From assembly GCF_001714725.1 (NCBI RefSeq), contig NZ_CP016447.1, forward strand, positions 558,001 through 622,000: a stretch of DNA of 64,000 bases, written 5' to 3'. The notes beneath the pieces are model-generated. The model searched no databases, was not told the DNA's origin, and saw nothing but the letters and a program-made list of their open reading frames with translations. Positions 12,675-21,811 of the stretch are shown here, in pieces; within the stretch, counting starts at the first letter, position 1; each line of letters begins with the position of its first letter. This DNA is from Acidovorax sp. RAC01 (GTDB lineage: Bacteria; Pseudomonadota; Gammaproteobacteria; Burkholderiales; Burkholderiaceae_C). Both the position numbers and the translations under genes were made by a program.

Positions 12675-13310
12675 ATGGCCCAGTACTTCGAAGTTCACCC
12701 CGACAACCCGCAGCCGCGCCTGCTCAAGCAGGCAGCCGCGCTGCTGCAAAAAGGCGGCATCATGGCCGTGCCCACGGATTCCAGTTACGCGCTGGTGTGC
12801 CATCTGGACGACAAGGACGCGGTGGACCGCCTGCGCCGGATCCGACAGGTGGACGACAAGCACCACCTCACGCTGCTGTGCCGCGACCTCTCGGAGCTGG
12901 CCAACTACGCCCGCGTGGACAACCGGCAGTACCGATTGCTCAAGCTGGGAACCCCGGGCCCTTACACCTTCATCCTGGAAGCCACCAAGGAAGTGCCGCG
13001 CCGGGTGAGCCACCCGTCGCGCAAGACCATCGGCCTGCGGGTGCCCGACCGCAAGGGCCTGCAGTTGCTGCTGGAGCTGCATGGCACACCGCTGCTGGCC
13101 ACCACGCTCATTCCCGCCAACGAAACCGAACCGCTGAACGACCCGCAGGAGATCCGTGCACGCTATGAAAAGCTGGTCGATGGCATCGTGGACGCAGGCG
13201 CCTGCCCGCTGGAGCCCACGACCGTGGTCGACCTGACCCCGATGGGCACCGGTGGCGACCCGGTGGTAGTGCGCGAAGGCCGCGGGAGCCTGCAGGCTCT
13301 GGGGCTGTAA
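12675..13310 (+). CDS. YciO / Sua5-YrdC-family protein
   Basis: A 211-aa YrdC-like domain protein. The family fold binds ATP, bicarbonate, threonine and RNA. TsaC/Sua5 members make threonylcarbamoyl-AMP for tRNA t6A, while the YciO branch has weak or different activity. Characteristic segments are GGIMAVPTDSSYALVCHLDD, RIRQVDDKHHLTLLCRDLSE and TPGPYTFILEATKEVPRR. The KxR/SxN-type substrate pocket looks altered, as in YciO. The context next to the PHP gene supports YciO rather than TsaC. Confidence 0.85.
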   Translation: MAQYFEVHPDNPQPRLLKQAAALLQKGGIMAVPTDSSYALVCHLDDKDAVDRLRRIRQVDDKHHLTLLCRDLSELANYARVDNRQYRLLKLGTPGPYTFILEATKEVPRRVSHPSRKTIGLRVPDRKGLQLLLELHGTPLLATTLIPANETEPLNDPQEIRARYEKLVDGIVDAGACPLEPTTVVDLTPMGTGGDPVVVREGRGSLQALGL

Positions 13311-13481
13311 AGACCTCAAGCCTGCAAACACCGGCCTGCAGCGCGGGCTCACCAGACCATCTCGGCCCGCCGCCACACGGCACACCGTGGTGGCAACGGT
13401 GTGCGCAAGTGCGCGTCAGCGGTTGTAGACCGGCTCGAATGCCGCTCGCTGGATTTCCTGGAGGGTCGGCGACTCCCCTGC

Positions 13482-15269
13482 CTAGAGCGCCAGAGCCGGG
13501 CCTGGCAGCCCCAGGCTGCGCTCCAGCGACCGGCACAGGTGGTACCGGCTTGCATCGTCGATACCGGGCAGCTCGACAAACACCAGATAGGCGCGGCGCT
13601 GAGGATGCTCCCGCAGATTCTTGCGCACCAGCCAGCAGCGGCTCACCGGAATGCAGCGCGACAGTTCAGCCTGGAGCTCGGCCAGTTCAAAGGGGCTGAG
13701 GTCGTGGCGGGTGATCTGGCTGAAGAACGACGTACCGGAAAGCTCTTCCCAGGCGCGCTCCTCCGATTCCTGCGCGCGCTCAAGCCGCTTGCGCCACTGC
13801 TTGAAGGCGGCCGCGTCGTGGTCCATGCCCAGGCGCGGCGTCTCCAGCTCGGCCAGTGCCGTGCGGGCGGCCCAGTAGCGGTCATTGCTGCCAGCGTCCC
13901 ACAGCCGGTGCAGCAGCGCCAGCTTGGCGTCGCGGTCATCGTTGGCAAGGCAGTTGATCAGGCCGCGCAGTGCGGCCGGGTAGTCGGTGCTCCGCTCCAG
14001 TGCCAGCTCATACAGGTCTCGCACCGAGGCACGGGGATCAAGGTGGCGCTTGAGGCGCGCCAGCTCCACCAGTTCTGCAGCGCTGGCCTGCGGCCGGGCT
14101 GCCTCCAGCGTTTGCGCACGCTCCCTCACGCGGCCCAGCCACGCGTGGTGCAGCTTCCACTCGGTCGCGTTGTCGCGGCACCATGCCTTGTCGAAGTACG
14201 CCACCCAGCGCTTGGCCTCGGCACCCAGCAGGCCCAAAGCCGTGCCACGCGACCATTCGGGCAGGGTGGGCGCGGTATCCAGCGCTTCGATGCGGTCGCG
14301 CAGGCCGGGATGCGTGTCGTCCAGGTTGCTCAGGCGTTTGAGCCCCTGCCGCAGGGCATCCGCGGCAAAGGCGGCATCGGGCGGTGCGGCCAGCAGCTTG
14401 CGCATGCTGCGATACGGGCCCACCGGCAGCGGGTTGCCGGCGGCCGCGGTCCAGTGGCTGCTCCAGAACTCCGACTGCAGCCATGCGCCGCGCACCTCGA
14501 TCTCGACCAGTGCCGCCGCCGTCACCTCGCGCCCCAGCAGGCGGCCGGCGATGCGGTCGGCCTCGTATTCGTCCTGCCGCGCCAGGGCAAAGGTCTTGGC
14601 CGAAAAGCGGGGAAAGTACCAGCGCATGAACAGCTGCGTGGCCGCGGCCACGGGGCCTTCGTCGTCGGCCAGGCTGTGGTTCAGGCGCATCCACGACAGC
14701 CGCGTGCGGTAGATCCAGGCGGCAAACCGGCCGTGGTCGCCCCGCAGGTGGCCGTATTCGTGCGCCAGCACGGCGATGAAGCGGGGGCGGTCGAGCGCCA
14801 GCAGCAGGGGCAGGCCGATGGTCAGGTGGTTGACTGAACCGCCCAGCAGGCCAAAGCGTGGCAGCTGCTGGATGCTGGCATTGAACTCGTCGTTGAGCGT
14901 GACCTTGTGGATGGGCGGGCCCTTGATCTTGCGGCGGATGCGCTCGAGCGCCTCGAACAGGTCGGGTGCCTCCAGCGCCGTCACTTCGACGCCCGACGGC
15001 TTTTCGGCGCGTACCCACAGCGCACGCACGCTGATCCACAGCAGGCCCGCTGCCCCCAGCAGGGCCCACAGCATGAAGAACCGAAACCGCCCGGACAGCA
15101 GCTGCGGCAGCACCCAGGCGAAAATGCCGATGGCCAGCCCCAGGCAACCCAGCACCCAGGCGTAACCCAGCGCGGCGAAAGCCGCCACCCGCACGCGGTA
15201 GCTGCGGCTGTTGTCGGCGCTGGCCAGCTCGCTCAAGCGCACCAGGTGCACAAAATCTGCCTGATCCAC
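13482..15269 (-). CDS. M48-family membrane zinc metallopeptidase
   Basis: A predicted membrane-anchored peptidase of 595 aa. Two transmembrane segments lie near residues 30-55 and 60-85. The HEYGH zinc motif is at about 170-174, with the third-ligand glutamate downstream in RQDEYEADRIAGRLLGREV. The C-terminal half is alpha-helical (TPR-like) and carries no known catalytic domain. The substrate is unknown; M48 members such as HtpX and BepA act in membrane and outer-membrane protein quality control. The start is uncertain: GTGs at 15275 and 15269 are both possible, and GGGAG is correctly spaced only for the second, which I used. Confidence 0.85.
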   Translation of the reverse strand: MDQADFVHLVRLSELASADNSRSYRVRVAAFAALGYAWVLGCLGLAIGIFAWVLPQLLSGRFRFFMLWALLGAAGLLWISVRALWVRAEKPSGVEVTALEAPDLFEALERIRRKIKGPPIHKVTLNDEFNASIQQLPRFGLLGGSVNHLTIGLPLLLALDRPRFIAVLAHEYGHLRGDHGRFAAWIYRTRLSWMRLNHSLADDEGPVAAATQLFMRWYFPRFSAKTFALARQDEYEADRIAGRLLGREVTAAALVEIEVRGAWLQSEFWSSHWTAAAGNPLPVGPYRSMRKLLAAPPDAAFAADALRQGLKRLSNLDDTHPGLRDRIEALDTAPTLPEWSRGTALGLLGAEAKRWVAYFDKAWCRDNATEWKLHHAWLGRVRERAQTLEAARPQASAAELVELARLKRHLDPRASVRDLYELALERSTDYPAALRGLINCLANDDRDAKLALLHRLWDAGSNDRYWAARTALAELETPRLGMDHDAAAFKQWRKRLERAQESEERAWEELSGTSFFSQITRHDLSPFELAELQAELSRCIPVSRCWLVRKNLREHPQRRAYLVFVELPGIDDASRYHLCRSLERSLGLPGPALAL

Positions 15270-15320
15270 GGGCACTCCCTCTCTACATCGGGTTGATTCT
15301 TGTCAGCCGCCATCCTAACC

Positions 15321-15626
15321 ATGAACGACAACGACCTTGCCCCCCTGCCCGCCAGCACCCCGCCAGGGCTGTACCGCCACTACAAGGGCATGCTCTACGA
15401 AGTGGTCGGCACCGCGCGCCACAGCGAAACGCTGGAGCCCATGACGGTGTACCGGGCCCTGTACGGCCAGCACGGCCTGTGGGTGCGCCCGGCCGCCATG
15501 TTTGCCGAAGACGTGGTGGTGGACGGCGTGCGGCGCCCCCGGTTTGAACGCTGCGGAGTGGCACCGGGCGAAAGCCTGGCGGGTGACGACCGCAAGGACC
15601 CGGGCCCGGGCAACGCACCCGCGTGA
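15321..15626 (+). CDS. DUF1653 family protein
   Basis: A small protein of about 101 aa. The DUF1653 core is clear: GLYRHYKGMLYEVVGTARHS, then MTVYRALYGQHGLWVRP and MFAEDV. The family is cytoplasmic and its function is unknown. It is divergent from the M48 peptidase gene, with about 50 bp between the starts. A TTG seven codons upstream is a less likely start. Confidence 0.85.
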   Translation: MNDNDLAPLPASTPPGLYRHYKGMLYEVVGTARHSETLEPMTVYRALYGQHGLWVRPAAMFAEDVVVDGVRRPRFERCGVAPGESLAGDDRKDPGPGNAPA

Positions 15627-15900
15627 ACATTGCGGACGTCAAGGTCCTGCGATGCAGTACGCCAGAGCAGGTGCGGCCGGCTGCGATGTGCCGTGGGCTC
15701 CCTCATCGCGAGCCCGCAACTCCCGCACGCCAAAAAATTCCGTCAAAACCGGCTTTATCGCACGTTCCACATGCTTCTTTAGCTATATTTTTAATAGCAA
15801 ACAGGCCTCAACCGGCCCAGGACCTGCCGGATTGCGCAACGACCTGCCTGACCCTGCGCCATGACGGCGCCTGGCTTCCGGGCAGCGGGCTGCCCAGGGA
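15627..15900. other. Convergent gap DUF1653 / purN
   Basis: 274 bp without a gene. It contains mini-element copy 4 (15738-15800) and, just after the purN stop, a 16-nt palindrome GGGCAGCGGGCTGCCC without a U-tract (about 15880-15895). No small reading frame looks real. Confidence 0.6.
15738..15800 (-). repeat. AT-rich mini-element copy 4 (intergenic)
   Basis: On the minus strand GCTATTAAAAATATAGC is followed by a degenerate GATAAAGCCGGTTTTGACG tail. It is strongly AT-rich relative to its surroundings. Confidence 0.5.
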
Positions 15901-16485
15901 TCAGAGCGCCTGCAGCAGCGCCCGCACCGCCCGGGGGTAAATAGTGTGCTCCTGGGCCAGCACCCGCGCTGCCAGCGCGTCGGCGGTGTCGCCCGGCAGT
16001 ACCGGCACCACGGCCTGGTCCAGGATCGGGCCCACGTCCAGCTCTGCGGTCACCTGGTGCACCGTGACGCCCGCAAATTTGCAGCCCGCGTCAATCGCCC
16101 GCTGGTGGGTATGCAGCCCGGTGAACGCGGGCAGCAGCGAGGGGTGGATGTTGATCAGCCGCCCCGCATAGCGCTGCACAAAGGCGGGCGTGAGGATGCG
16201 CATGAACCCCGCCAGCACCACCAGCGCCGGCTGGTAGCGGTCGATACGCGCTGCCAGCGCCGCATCAAACGCGTCGCGGCTGTCAAACGCCTTGTGGTCC
16301 AGTGCCTCGGTGGCAATGCCGTGGCTGCGGGCAAACACCAGCCCCTGGGCGTCTGCCTTGTTGCTGATCACGGCAGCCACGCGGGCGCCGTAGCGCTGCT
16401 CCCAATGCTCCTGCTGCGCGGTGCGCACGATGGCCGCCATGTTGGAGCCCCCGCCTGAGATCAAAATCACGATGTTCTTGTTCAT
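15901..16485 (-). CDS. purN: Phosphoribosylglycinamide formyltransferase
   Basis: Transfers a formyl group from 10-formyl-THF to GAR, the third step of de novo purine synthesis. The protein is 194 aa. The N-terminal [13 protein letters not shown] is the phosphate-binding loop, [17 protein letters not shown] carries the catalytic His, and [15 protein letters not shown] the catalytic Asp. The ATG at 16485 fits the family start; the longer in-frame extension runs antisense through yceH. Its start codon lies only 21 bp from that of divergent yceH. Confidence 0.96.
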   Translation of the reverse strand: MNKNIVILISGGGSNMAAIVRTAQQEHWEQRYGARVAAVISNKADAQGLVFARSHGIATEALDHKAFDSRDAFDAALAARIDRYQPALVVLAGFMRILTPAFVQRYAGRLINIHPSLLPAFTGLHTHQRAIDAGCKFAGVTVHQVTAELDVGPILDQAVVPVLPGDTADALAARVLAQEHTIYPRAVRALLQAL

Positions 16486-16506
16486 TTGTCCCGGATTATC
16501 CCAGCC

Positions 16507-17211
16507 ATGCCCTTCGACCCCGCCACCCGCCCCCTGACCGCCAACGAAGCCCGCGTGCTGGCCACGCTCATGGAGAAAGCCCGCACCGTGCCCGACAGCT
16601 ACCCCATGTCGCTCAACGGCCTGCTGACCGGCTGCAACCAGAAAACCAGCCGCGACCCGGTGATGCAGCTCAGCGACGCCGAGGCCCAGGAGGCACTCGA
16701 TTCGCTCAAGCTGCTGACCCTGGCGTTTGAAAGCAGCGGCAACCGCACCACCCGGTGGGAGCACAACTTCCAGCGCGGCATCGGCGTGCCCGAGCAGTCG
16801 GCCGTGCTGCTGGGCCTGCTGATGCTGCGCGGCCCGCAGACGGCTGGCGAGCTGCGCATCAACGCCGAGCGCTGGTACCGCTTTGCTGACATTTCCTCGG
16901 TGGAAGCCTTCCTGGACGAACTGCAGGAGCGCAGCGCCGAAAAAGGCGGGCCGCTGGTGGTTCAGCTGCCCCGCGCACCCGGCGCGCGCGAGCAGCGCTG
17001 GGCGCACCTGCTGTGCGGGCCGGTCGACACCACCGCGGCCGCCGGCGCGCAGCCCGGCGCCGCCAGCGCAGGAAGCGCAGACGCCCTGCGTACGCGCGTG
17101 CAGGCACTGGAATCGGAGGTGGCCAGCCTGCGCGCCACCGTGCAGCGCCTGTGCAACGAGCTCGGCATAACCCCAGAGGCTGCCCCCATGTCACAACCCG
17201 GACAGGAATAA
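16507..17211 (+). CDS. YceH family protein (DUF480, winged helix)
   Basis: A 234-aa DUF480 protein with two winged-helix-like repeats. The diagnostic N-terminus is [18 protein letters not shown], followed by [20 protein letters not shown] and [19 protein letters not shown] short C-terminal coiled coil ([19 protein letters not shown]) may mediate dimerisation. The function is unknown, though the fold suggests nucleic-acid binding. The first ATG was used; an in-frame TTG at 16486 would abut the purN start. Confidence 0.88.
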   Translation: MPFDPATRPLTANEARVLATLMEKARTVPDSYPMSLNGLLTGCNQKTSRDPVMQLSDAEAQEALDSLKLLTLAFESSGNRTTRWEHNFQRGIGVPEQSAVLLGLLMLRGPQTAGELRINAERWYRFADISSVEAFLDELQERSAEKGGPLVVQLPRAPGAREQRWAHLLCGPVDTTAAAGAQPGAASAGSADALRTRVQALESEVASLRATVQRLCNELGITPEAAPMSQPGQE

Positions 17212-17258
17212 AACGAACGACCGTGCTACAACTGCGGGGTCATAAGGAGACGCACCGC

Positions 17259-18440
17259 ATGGATCTCGCATTCACCCCCGAAGAGCAGGCCTTCCGCGAA
17301 GAAGTTCGCACCTGGGTTCACGCCAACCTTCCCGCAGAAATCTCGCACAAGGTTCACAACGCACTGCGCCTGACCCGAGACGACATGCAGGGCTGGGCCA
17401 AGATTCTGGGCAAAAAAGGCTGGCTGGCCTTTGGCTGGCCCCAGGAGTTTGGCGGCCCCGGCTGGACGGCCGTTCAAAAGCACCTGTTTGAAGAAGAATG
17501 CGCCCTGGCGGGCGCACCGCGCATCATCCCGTTCGGCCCCGTGATGGTGGCGCCGGTGATCATGGCGTTTGGCAATGCCGAACAGCAAAAGCGCTTTTTG
17601 CCCGGCATCGCCAGTGGCGAAGTGTGGTGGAGCCAGGGCTACAGCGAACCGGGCTCGGGCTCGGACCTGGCCAGCGTCAAGACCCGCGCCGAGCGCGTGG
17701 GTGACAAGTACATCGTCAACGGCCAGAAGACCTGGACCACGCTGGGCCAGCATGGCGACTGGATGTTCAACCTGGTACGCACCAGCAACGAGGGCAAGCC
17801 CCAGACGGGCATCAGCTTCCTGCTGGTGGACATGAAATCGCCTGGCGTGACCGTGCGCCCGATCAAGCTGCTGGACGGCGAGTGCGAAGTCAACGAGGTG
17901 TTCTTCGACAACGTCGAAGTGCCTGCGGAGAACCTGATCGGCGAAGAGAACAAGGGCTGGACCTACGCCAAGCACCTGCTCAGCCACGAACGCACCAACA
18001 TTGCCGACGTGAACCGCAGCAAGCGCGAACTGGAGCGCTTGAAGCGCATCGCCAAGACTGAAGGCATGTGGGACGACAGCCGTTTGCGCGACCAGATCGC
18101 CCTGCTGGAGGTGGACATCGTGGCGCTGGAAATGATGGTGCTGCGCGTGTTGTCGGCTGAAAAAACGGGCAAGAACTCGCTTGACATCGCAGGCCTGCTC
18201 AAGATCAAGGGCAGCGAGATCCAGCAGCGCTATGCCGAGCTGATGATGCTCGCCGCCGGCCCCTTTGCCCTGCCTTTCATCGAAGAGGCCATGGAAGCCG
18301 GATGGCAAGGCAACTTCCCGGGCGGCGCCACCGCCAACGCGCCGCTGGCATCCACCTACTTCAACCTGCGCAAGACCACCATCTACGGTGGCTCCAACGA
18401 AGTGCAGCGCAACATCGTGGCTCAAACGGTCCTGGGTTAA
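17259..18440 (+). CDS. Acyl-CoA dehydrogenase (pimeloyl-CoA dehydrogenase large-subunit type)
   Basis: FAD-dependent acyl-CoA dehydrogenase, 393 aa. N-terminal, middle and C-terminal ACAD domains are all present: WSQGYSEPGSGSDLASVKTR is the FAD/acyl-CoA signature, GQKTWTT follows, and the C-terminal YGGSNEVQRNIVAQ is typical. The usual catalytic Glu position is not obvious, consistent with a heteromeric enzyme. An AAGGAGA ribosome site sits 9 nt before the ATG. It is paired with a second, smaller ACAD gene 12 bp downstream. The pair matches the PimC/PimD-like arrangement used for dicarboxylic or branched acyl-CoA oxidation. Substrate assignment is inference. Confidence 0.9.
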   Translation: MDLAFTPEEQAFREEVRTWVHANLPAEISHKVHNALRLTRDDMQGWAKILGKKGWLAFGWPQEFGGPGWTAVQKHLFEEECALAGAPRIIPFGPVMVAPVIMAFGNAEQQKRFLPGIASGEVWWSQGYSEPGSGSDLASVKTRAERVGDKYIVNGQKTWTTLGQHGDWMFNLVRTSNEGKPQTGISFLLVDMKSPGVTVRPIKLLDGECEVNEVFFDNVEVPAENLIGEENKGWTYAKHLLSHERTNIADVNRSKRELERLKRIAKTEGMWDDSRLRDQIALLEVDIVALEMMVLRVLSAEKTGKNSLDIAGLLKIKGSEIQQRYAELMMLAAGPFALPFIEEAMEAGWQGNFPGGATANAPLASTYFNLRKTTIYGGSNEVQRNIVAQTVLG

Positions 18441-18452
18441 GGAGACAAAGAC

Positions 18453-19568
18453 ATGGATTTCGATTTTTCTGACGACCAGGAACAACTGCGCGACGCCGTC
18501 CGCAAATGGGTGGACAAGGGCTACACCTTCGAGCGCCGCCGCGCTGCCGTGGCCGCCGGTGGCTTTGACCGCGCCGCCTGGAGCGAACTGGCCGAGCTGG
18601 GCCTGACCGCGCTGACGGTGCCTGAGCAGCACGACGGGATGGGCCAGGGCGCCATCGACGCCATGGTGGTGGCCGAGGAACTGGGCCGTGGCATCGTGCT
18701 GGAACCGATTGCGCAATCGTTCGTTGCCAGCAGCGTGCTGTCGCACTACGCGCCAGCCGCCATGCAGTCGGCATGGCTGCCCCGCGTGGCCAGCGGCGAG
18801 GCGCTGGTGGTGCTGGCGCACCAGGAGCGCAAGGCACGCTACCGCCTGGACGTTTGCGAGGCAAAAGCGGCCGCAGCGCAATCTGCACATACCATTAATG
18901 CTACAAAAAGCGTAGTGCCTGTGGGTGACCGCGCCGACGCGTTCATCGTGCCTGCCCAGCTCGACGGCAAGATCGCCCTCTTCCTGGTGGAGCGCACTGC
19001 CAGCGGGGTCACCACCCAAGGCTACGTCACGCAGGATGGTAGCCGCGCTGCCGAGCTGCAATTGGTCAACACCCCTGCCACGCTCATCACCACCGACGGC
19101 CTGGCCGCGCTGGAGCTGGCCGTGGACACCGGCATTGCAGCCACCTGCGCCGAAGCCGTGGGCGTGATGGACAAGGCCGTTTCGACCACGGTCGACTACA
19201 TGAACCAGCGCAAGCAGTTCGGCGTGGTGATCGCCAGCTTCCAGGCCCTCCGCCACCGGGTGGCCGACATGAAGATGCAACTGGAGCTGGCCCGCTCGAT
19301 GAGCTACTACGCCAGCCTGAAGCTCGGCGCACCGGCCGCAGAGCGCCGTGCCGCCATGGCCCGCGCCAAGGTGCAGCTGGGCCAGTCGATGCGTTTTGTG
19401 GGCCAGCAGGCCGTGCAGCTGCACGGCGGCATCGGCGTGACCGATGAATACATCGTGAGCCACTATTTCAAGAAGCTCACGCAGCTGGAGATGACGTTTG
19501 GCGACACCCTGCACCACCTGGGTGAAGTGTCGGCCCGCATGCAGGACACCGCAGGCGTGTTTGCCTGA
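18453..19568 (+). CDS. Acyl-CoA dehydrogenase (pimeloyl-CoA dehydrogenase small-subunit type)
   Basis: The second ACAD of a probable heteromeric pair, 371 aa. It starts MDFDFSDDQEQLRDAVRKWV, as PimD-like small subunits do. The C-terminal ACAD domain is intact (DYMNQRKQFGVVIASFQALRHRVADM; LHGGIGVTDEY), but the middle FAD motif is poorly conserved, so it probably depends on its partner for some FAD or substrate contacts. AAGGAGAC precedes the ATG. Residues about 143-157 (QSAHTINATKS...) coincide with a diverged dispersed mini-element read in frame between the N-terminal and middle domains. A strong terminator follows. Confidence 0.88.
   Translation: MDFDFSDDQEQLRDAVRKWVDKGYTFERRRAAVAAGGFDRAAWSELAELGLTALTVPEQHDGMGQGAIDAMVVAEELGRGIVLEPIAQSFVASSVLSHYAPAAMQSAWLPRVASGEALVVLAHQERKARYRLDVCEAKAAAAQSAHTINATKSVVPVGDRADAFIVPAQLDGKIALFLVERTASGVTTQGYVTQDGSRAAELQLVNTPATLITTDGLAALELAVDTGIAATCAEAVGVMDKAVSTTVDYMNQRKQFGVVIASFQALRHRVADMKMQLELARSMSYYASLKLGAPAAERRAAMARAKVQLGQSMRFVGQQAVQLHGGIGVTDEYIVSHYFKKLTQLEMTFGDTLHHLGEVSARMQDTAGVFA
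18880..18925 (-). repeat. AT-rich mini-element copy 5 (inside small ACAD)
   Basis: A degenerate copy. The minus strand reads CTACGCTTTTTGTAGC followed by an AT-rich stretch and GCGCTGCGGCC. It is in frame within the gene. This is among the weaker matches. Confidence 0.4.
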
Positions 19569-19603
19569 TGTGAACTGACGCACACGCGTAACACCCGCAA
19601 ACG

Positions 19604-19640
19604 ATGCTCGTGGATTCCCCGGTCCACGGGCATTTTTTCT
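19604..19640 (+). terminator. Rho-independent terminator after ACAD pair
   Basis: Stem ATGCTCGTGGA / TCCACGGGCAT (11 bp, one G-U pair) with an 8-nt loop and a run of six T. It lies 35 bp after the second ACAD stop and just before the hydrolase gene, so it separates the two transcription units. Confidence 0.9.
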
Positions 19641-19656
19641 TCTCGGAGACACCCCC

Positions 19657-21048
19657 ATGAACCATCCATTCCTGCTGCCACGCCGCTCCCTTTTGCTGGC
19701 AGCCACGGCAGCCACCCTGGCACTGGCCGGTTGCGCCACCAAGGGCCCCGGCCTGGCCGAAGCGCCGCCCATCGTCTTTGTCCACGGCAACGGCGATACA
19801 GCCGCGCTTTGGCAGACCACGCTGTGGCGCTTTGAATCCAACGGCTGGCCACGCGAGCGCCTGCACGCCATCGACGTACCCTACCCGCTTTCGCGCGATG
19901 ACGATGCCAAGCCCCAGCCGGGCCGCACCTCGACGGCTGAACACATGGCCTACCTCAAGGCCGAGGTGGACAAGGTGCTCAAGGCCACCGGCGCAAGCCA
20001 GGTCGTGCTGGTGGGCAACTCGCGCGGCGGCAACGCCATTCGCAACTACATCTACAACGGCGGCGGTGACAAGACCGTGAGCCACGCCATCCTGGGCGGC
20101 ACGCCCAACCACGGCGTGTGGGCGATTCCGGGCTTTCGCGAAGGCAACGAGTTCTCGGGCACCGGGCCTTTTCTCAAGGCACTGAACGCCCCCAAGAATG
20201 CGGCAGGCGACGAGGTGAGCGGCCCCGTGAAATGGATGACCATCCGCTCGGACAACAACGACAAGTTTGCCCAGCCCGACGGCCTGTGGATCGGCCAGAA
20301 AGGCACCCCCACCAACGTGACCGCCGCAGGCCCCGAGCTCAAGGGTGCGCGCAACGTGGTGATCGCAGGCATCGACCACCGCGAAACCTCGTACTCGACC
20401 GTCGCGTTCGACGCCACCTACCGCTTCATCACCGGCAAGGCACCGGCCACCACGGCCATCGTGGCCGAGAAGACGGTCGTGCTGGACGGCAAGGTCACAG
20501 GCCTGGGCGTGGACCCGCTGGACCCCAAGACCGGCAACTTCAGCAACAACCTGCCCCTGCCCGGCGCACAGCTGGAGGTGTTTGCCACCCACCCGACGAC
20601 CGGCGCGCGTGAAGGCACGGCCCTGCTGCGCACTACCGTCGGCAAGGACGGCCAGTGGGGGCCCCTGAAGGCCCAGCCCGGCGTGCCGCTGGAGTTCGTG
20701 ATTTCAGCGCCCGGCTACGCCACCACGCACATCTACCGCAGCGGCTTCCCGCGCAGCAGCGACATCATCCACCTGCGCGCCGAGCGCATGGCCGATGCCG
20801 ACAAGACGGCAGATTCGGTGGTCACACTCACCCGCCCCCGCGGTTACCTGGACCCCGCCCGCGACAAGATGATGCTGGACGGCGCCCCTCCTGCCGGTGT
20901 GCCTGCGGGCGCAGGTGCCGCATCGGCCAAGATCAAGCCCGCCGGTGGCCAGCGCACCATCACGGCCGAGTTCAACGGCGAGCGCGTGGCGGGCCAGACC
21001 TGGCCTGCGCGTGAAGGGCGGGTGGTGATGCTGGAAATGTCGTACTGA
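19657..21048 (+). CDS. Exported alpha/beta-hydrolase lipoprotein
   Basis: A 463-aa predicted esterase/lipase-like hydrolase. The N-terminus combines a twin-arginine-like start (LPRRSLLLAATAA) with a lipobox LAGC (Cys26), so it is probably exported and lipid-anchored. Hydrolase features are PPIVFVHGNGD (oxyanion region) and the nucleophile elbow GNSRGG (GxSxG) near residues 117-122, with a likely His in GIDHRETSYSTV. The C-terminal about 180 aa look beta-rich, like a carboxypeptidase-regulatory/TTR fold (PLPGAQLEVFATHPTTGARE). The substrate is unknown. A CGGAGAC ribosome site precedes the ATG, immediately after a terminator. Confidence 0.8.
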   Translation: MNHPFLLPRRSLLLAATAATLALAGCATKGPGLAEAPPIVFVHGNGDTAALWQTTLWRFESNGWPRERLHAIDVPYPLSRDDDAKPQPGRTSTAEHMAYLKAEVDKVLKATGASQVVLVGNSRGGNAIRNYIYNGGGDKTVSHAILGGTPNHGVWAIPGFREGNEFSGTGPFLKALNAPKNAAGDEVSGPVKWMTIRSDNNDKFAQPDGLWIGQKGTPTNVTAAGPELKGARNVVIAGIDHRETSYSTVAFDATYRFITGKAPATTAIVAEKTVVLDGKVTGLGVDPLDPKTGNFSNNLPLPGAQLEVFATHPTTGAREGTALLRTTVGKDGQWGPLKAQPGVPLEFVISAPGYATTHIYRSGFPRSSDIIHLRAERMADADKTADSVVTLTRPRGYLDPARDKMMLDGAPPAGVPAGAGAASAKIKPAGGQRTITAEFNGERVAGQTWPAREGRVVMLEMSY

Positions 21049-21087
21049 CAGGCCGGGCCAAGGGCGTGCGAATTGCGCGCCCCGGCC

Positions 21088-21645
21088 TCACGCCAGCAGG
21101 CGCGAGGACCGCGGCACGTGCGCCATCAGAAACTCCATCTGGTCGGCCAGGATGCGGCGGTTGCGCAGGATGAAGTCCTCCCAAAGGCTGGGCACGTACG
21201 GCGCGTACAGCAGCGGCATGTGGGCCTGCTCAGGGGTGCGCGGGCCCTTGCGGTGGTTGCAGGGGCGGCAGGCGGTAACCACGTTCATCCAGTGGTCCTG
21301 CCCGTTGCGCGCGAAGGGCACGATGTGCTCGCGCGTGAGGTCTTCTTCATGAAAGTGCCCGCCACAGTAGGCGCACACGTTGCGGTCGCGCGCAAACAGC
21401 TTGCTGTTGGTCAGGCTGGGCTTGAGGCCAAAGGGGTTGATGCCGGGCACGCCCTTGGTTCCGATGATGCTGTTGACGGCAATCACCGACTGCTCGCCCG
21501 TGATGGCGTTGTAGCCGCCGCGGAACCGGGCGATGTGGGCGCCGGATTCCCACCGTACCTCACCGGCGGCGTAGTGAATGACCGCCTGTTCGAGCGAGAT
21601 CCACGACTGGGGCAAGCCCTGGGCTGAGAGTTTCAAGACCTTCAA
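21088..21645 (-). CDS. HNH endonuclease-domain protein
   Basis: A 185-aa HNH protein. Two zinc-knuckle cysteine pairs (CAYCGG and CRPCNH) flank the HNH core, seen as REHIVPFARNGQDHWMN, with the last His in CNHRKGPRTPEQA. A conserved N-terminal domain of about 90 aa has no named function. I placed the start at a TTG, because a perfect AGGAGG sits 6 nt upstream and the protein then begins M-KVLKLSAQGLPQSW. An ATG nine codons further upstream has no ribosome site. It stands alone, without restriction or toxin partners. Confidence 0.85.
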   Translation of the reverse strand: MKVLKLSAQGLPQSWISLEQAVIHYAAGEVRWESGAHIARFRGGYNAITGEQSVIAVNSIIGTKGVPGINPFGLKPSLTNSKLFARDRNVCAYCGGHFHEEDLTREHIVPFARNGQDHWMNVVTACRPCNHRKGPRTPEQAHMPLLYAPYVPSLWEDFILRNRRILADQMEFLMAHVPRSSRLLA

Positions 21646-21754
21646 AACACGCCTCCTGGAACACAAGTACACAAGGATTCGGAACGCTGACGTCTCGCGG
21701 GAGCCCTGCGCTGGGCCGCCCGTGGATCACAATATACTCTGATTCGATGACAGA

Positions 21755-21811
21755 TTGGCGTCCTGCGCTTATTGGGAGCGCGCGAGCTGCTATCAAAAAG
21801 ATAACAAACCG
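21755..21811 (-). repeat. AT-rich mini-element copy 6 (ribF leader)
   Basis: One of the best copies. The minus strand reads TTATCTTTTTGATAGCAGC, then GCGC...AATAAGCGC, then a GGACGCCAA tail. It ends at the base before the ribF ATG, so the ribF 5' untranslated region is largely this element. The ATAACAAACC stretch there shows no clear Shine-Dalgarno sequence. Confidence 0.7.

Noticed and set aside
17226..19871. 881-codon frame opposite the acyl-CoA dehydrogenases
   Set aside because: Shadow frame spanning two well-supported genes and a terminator.
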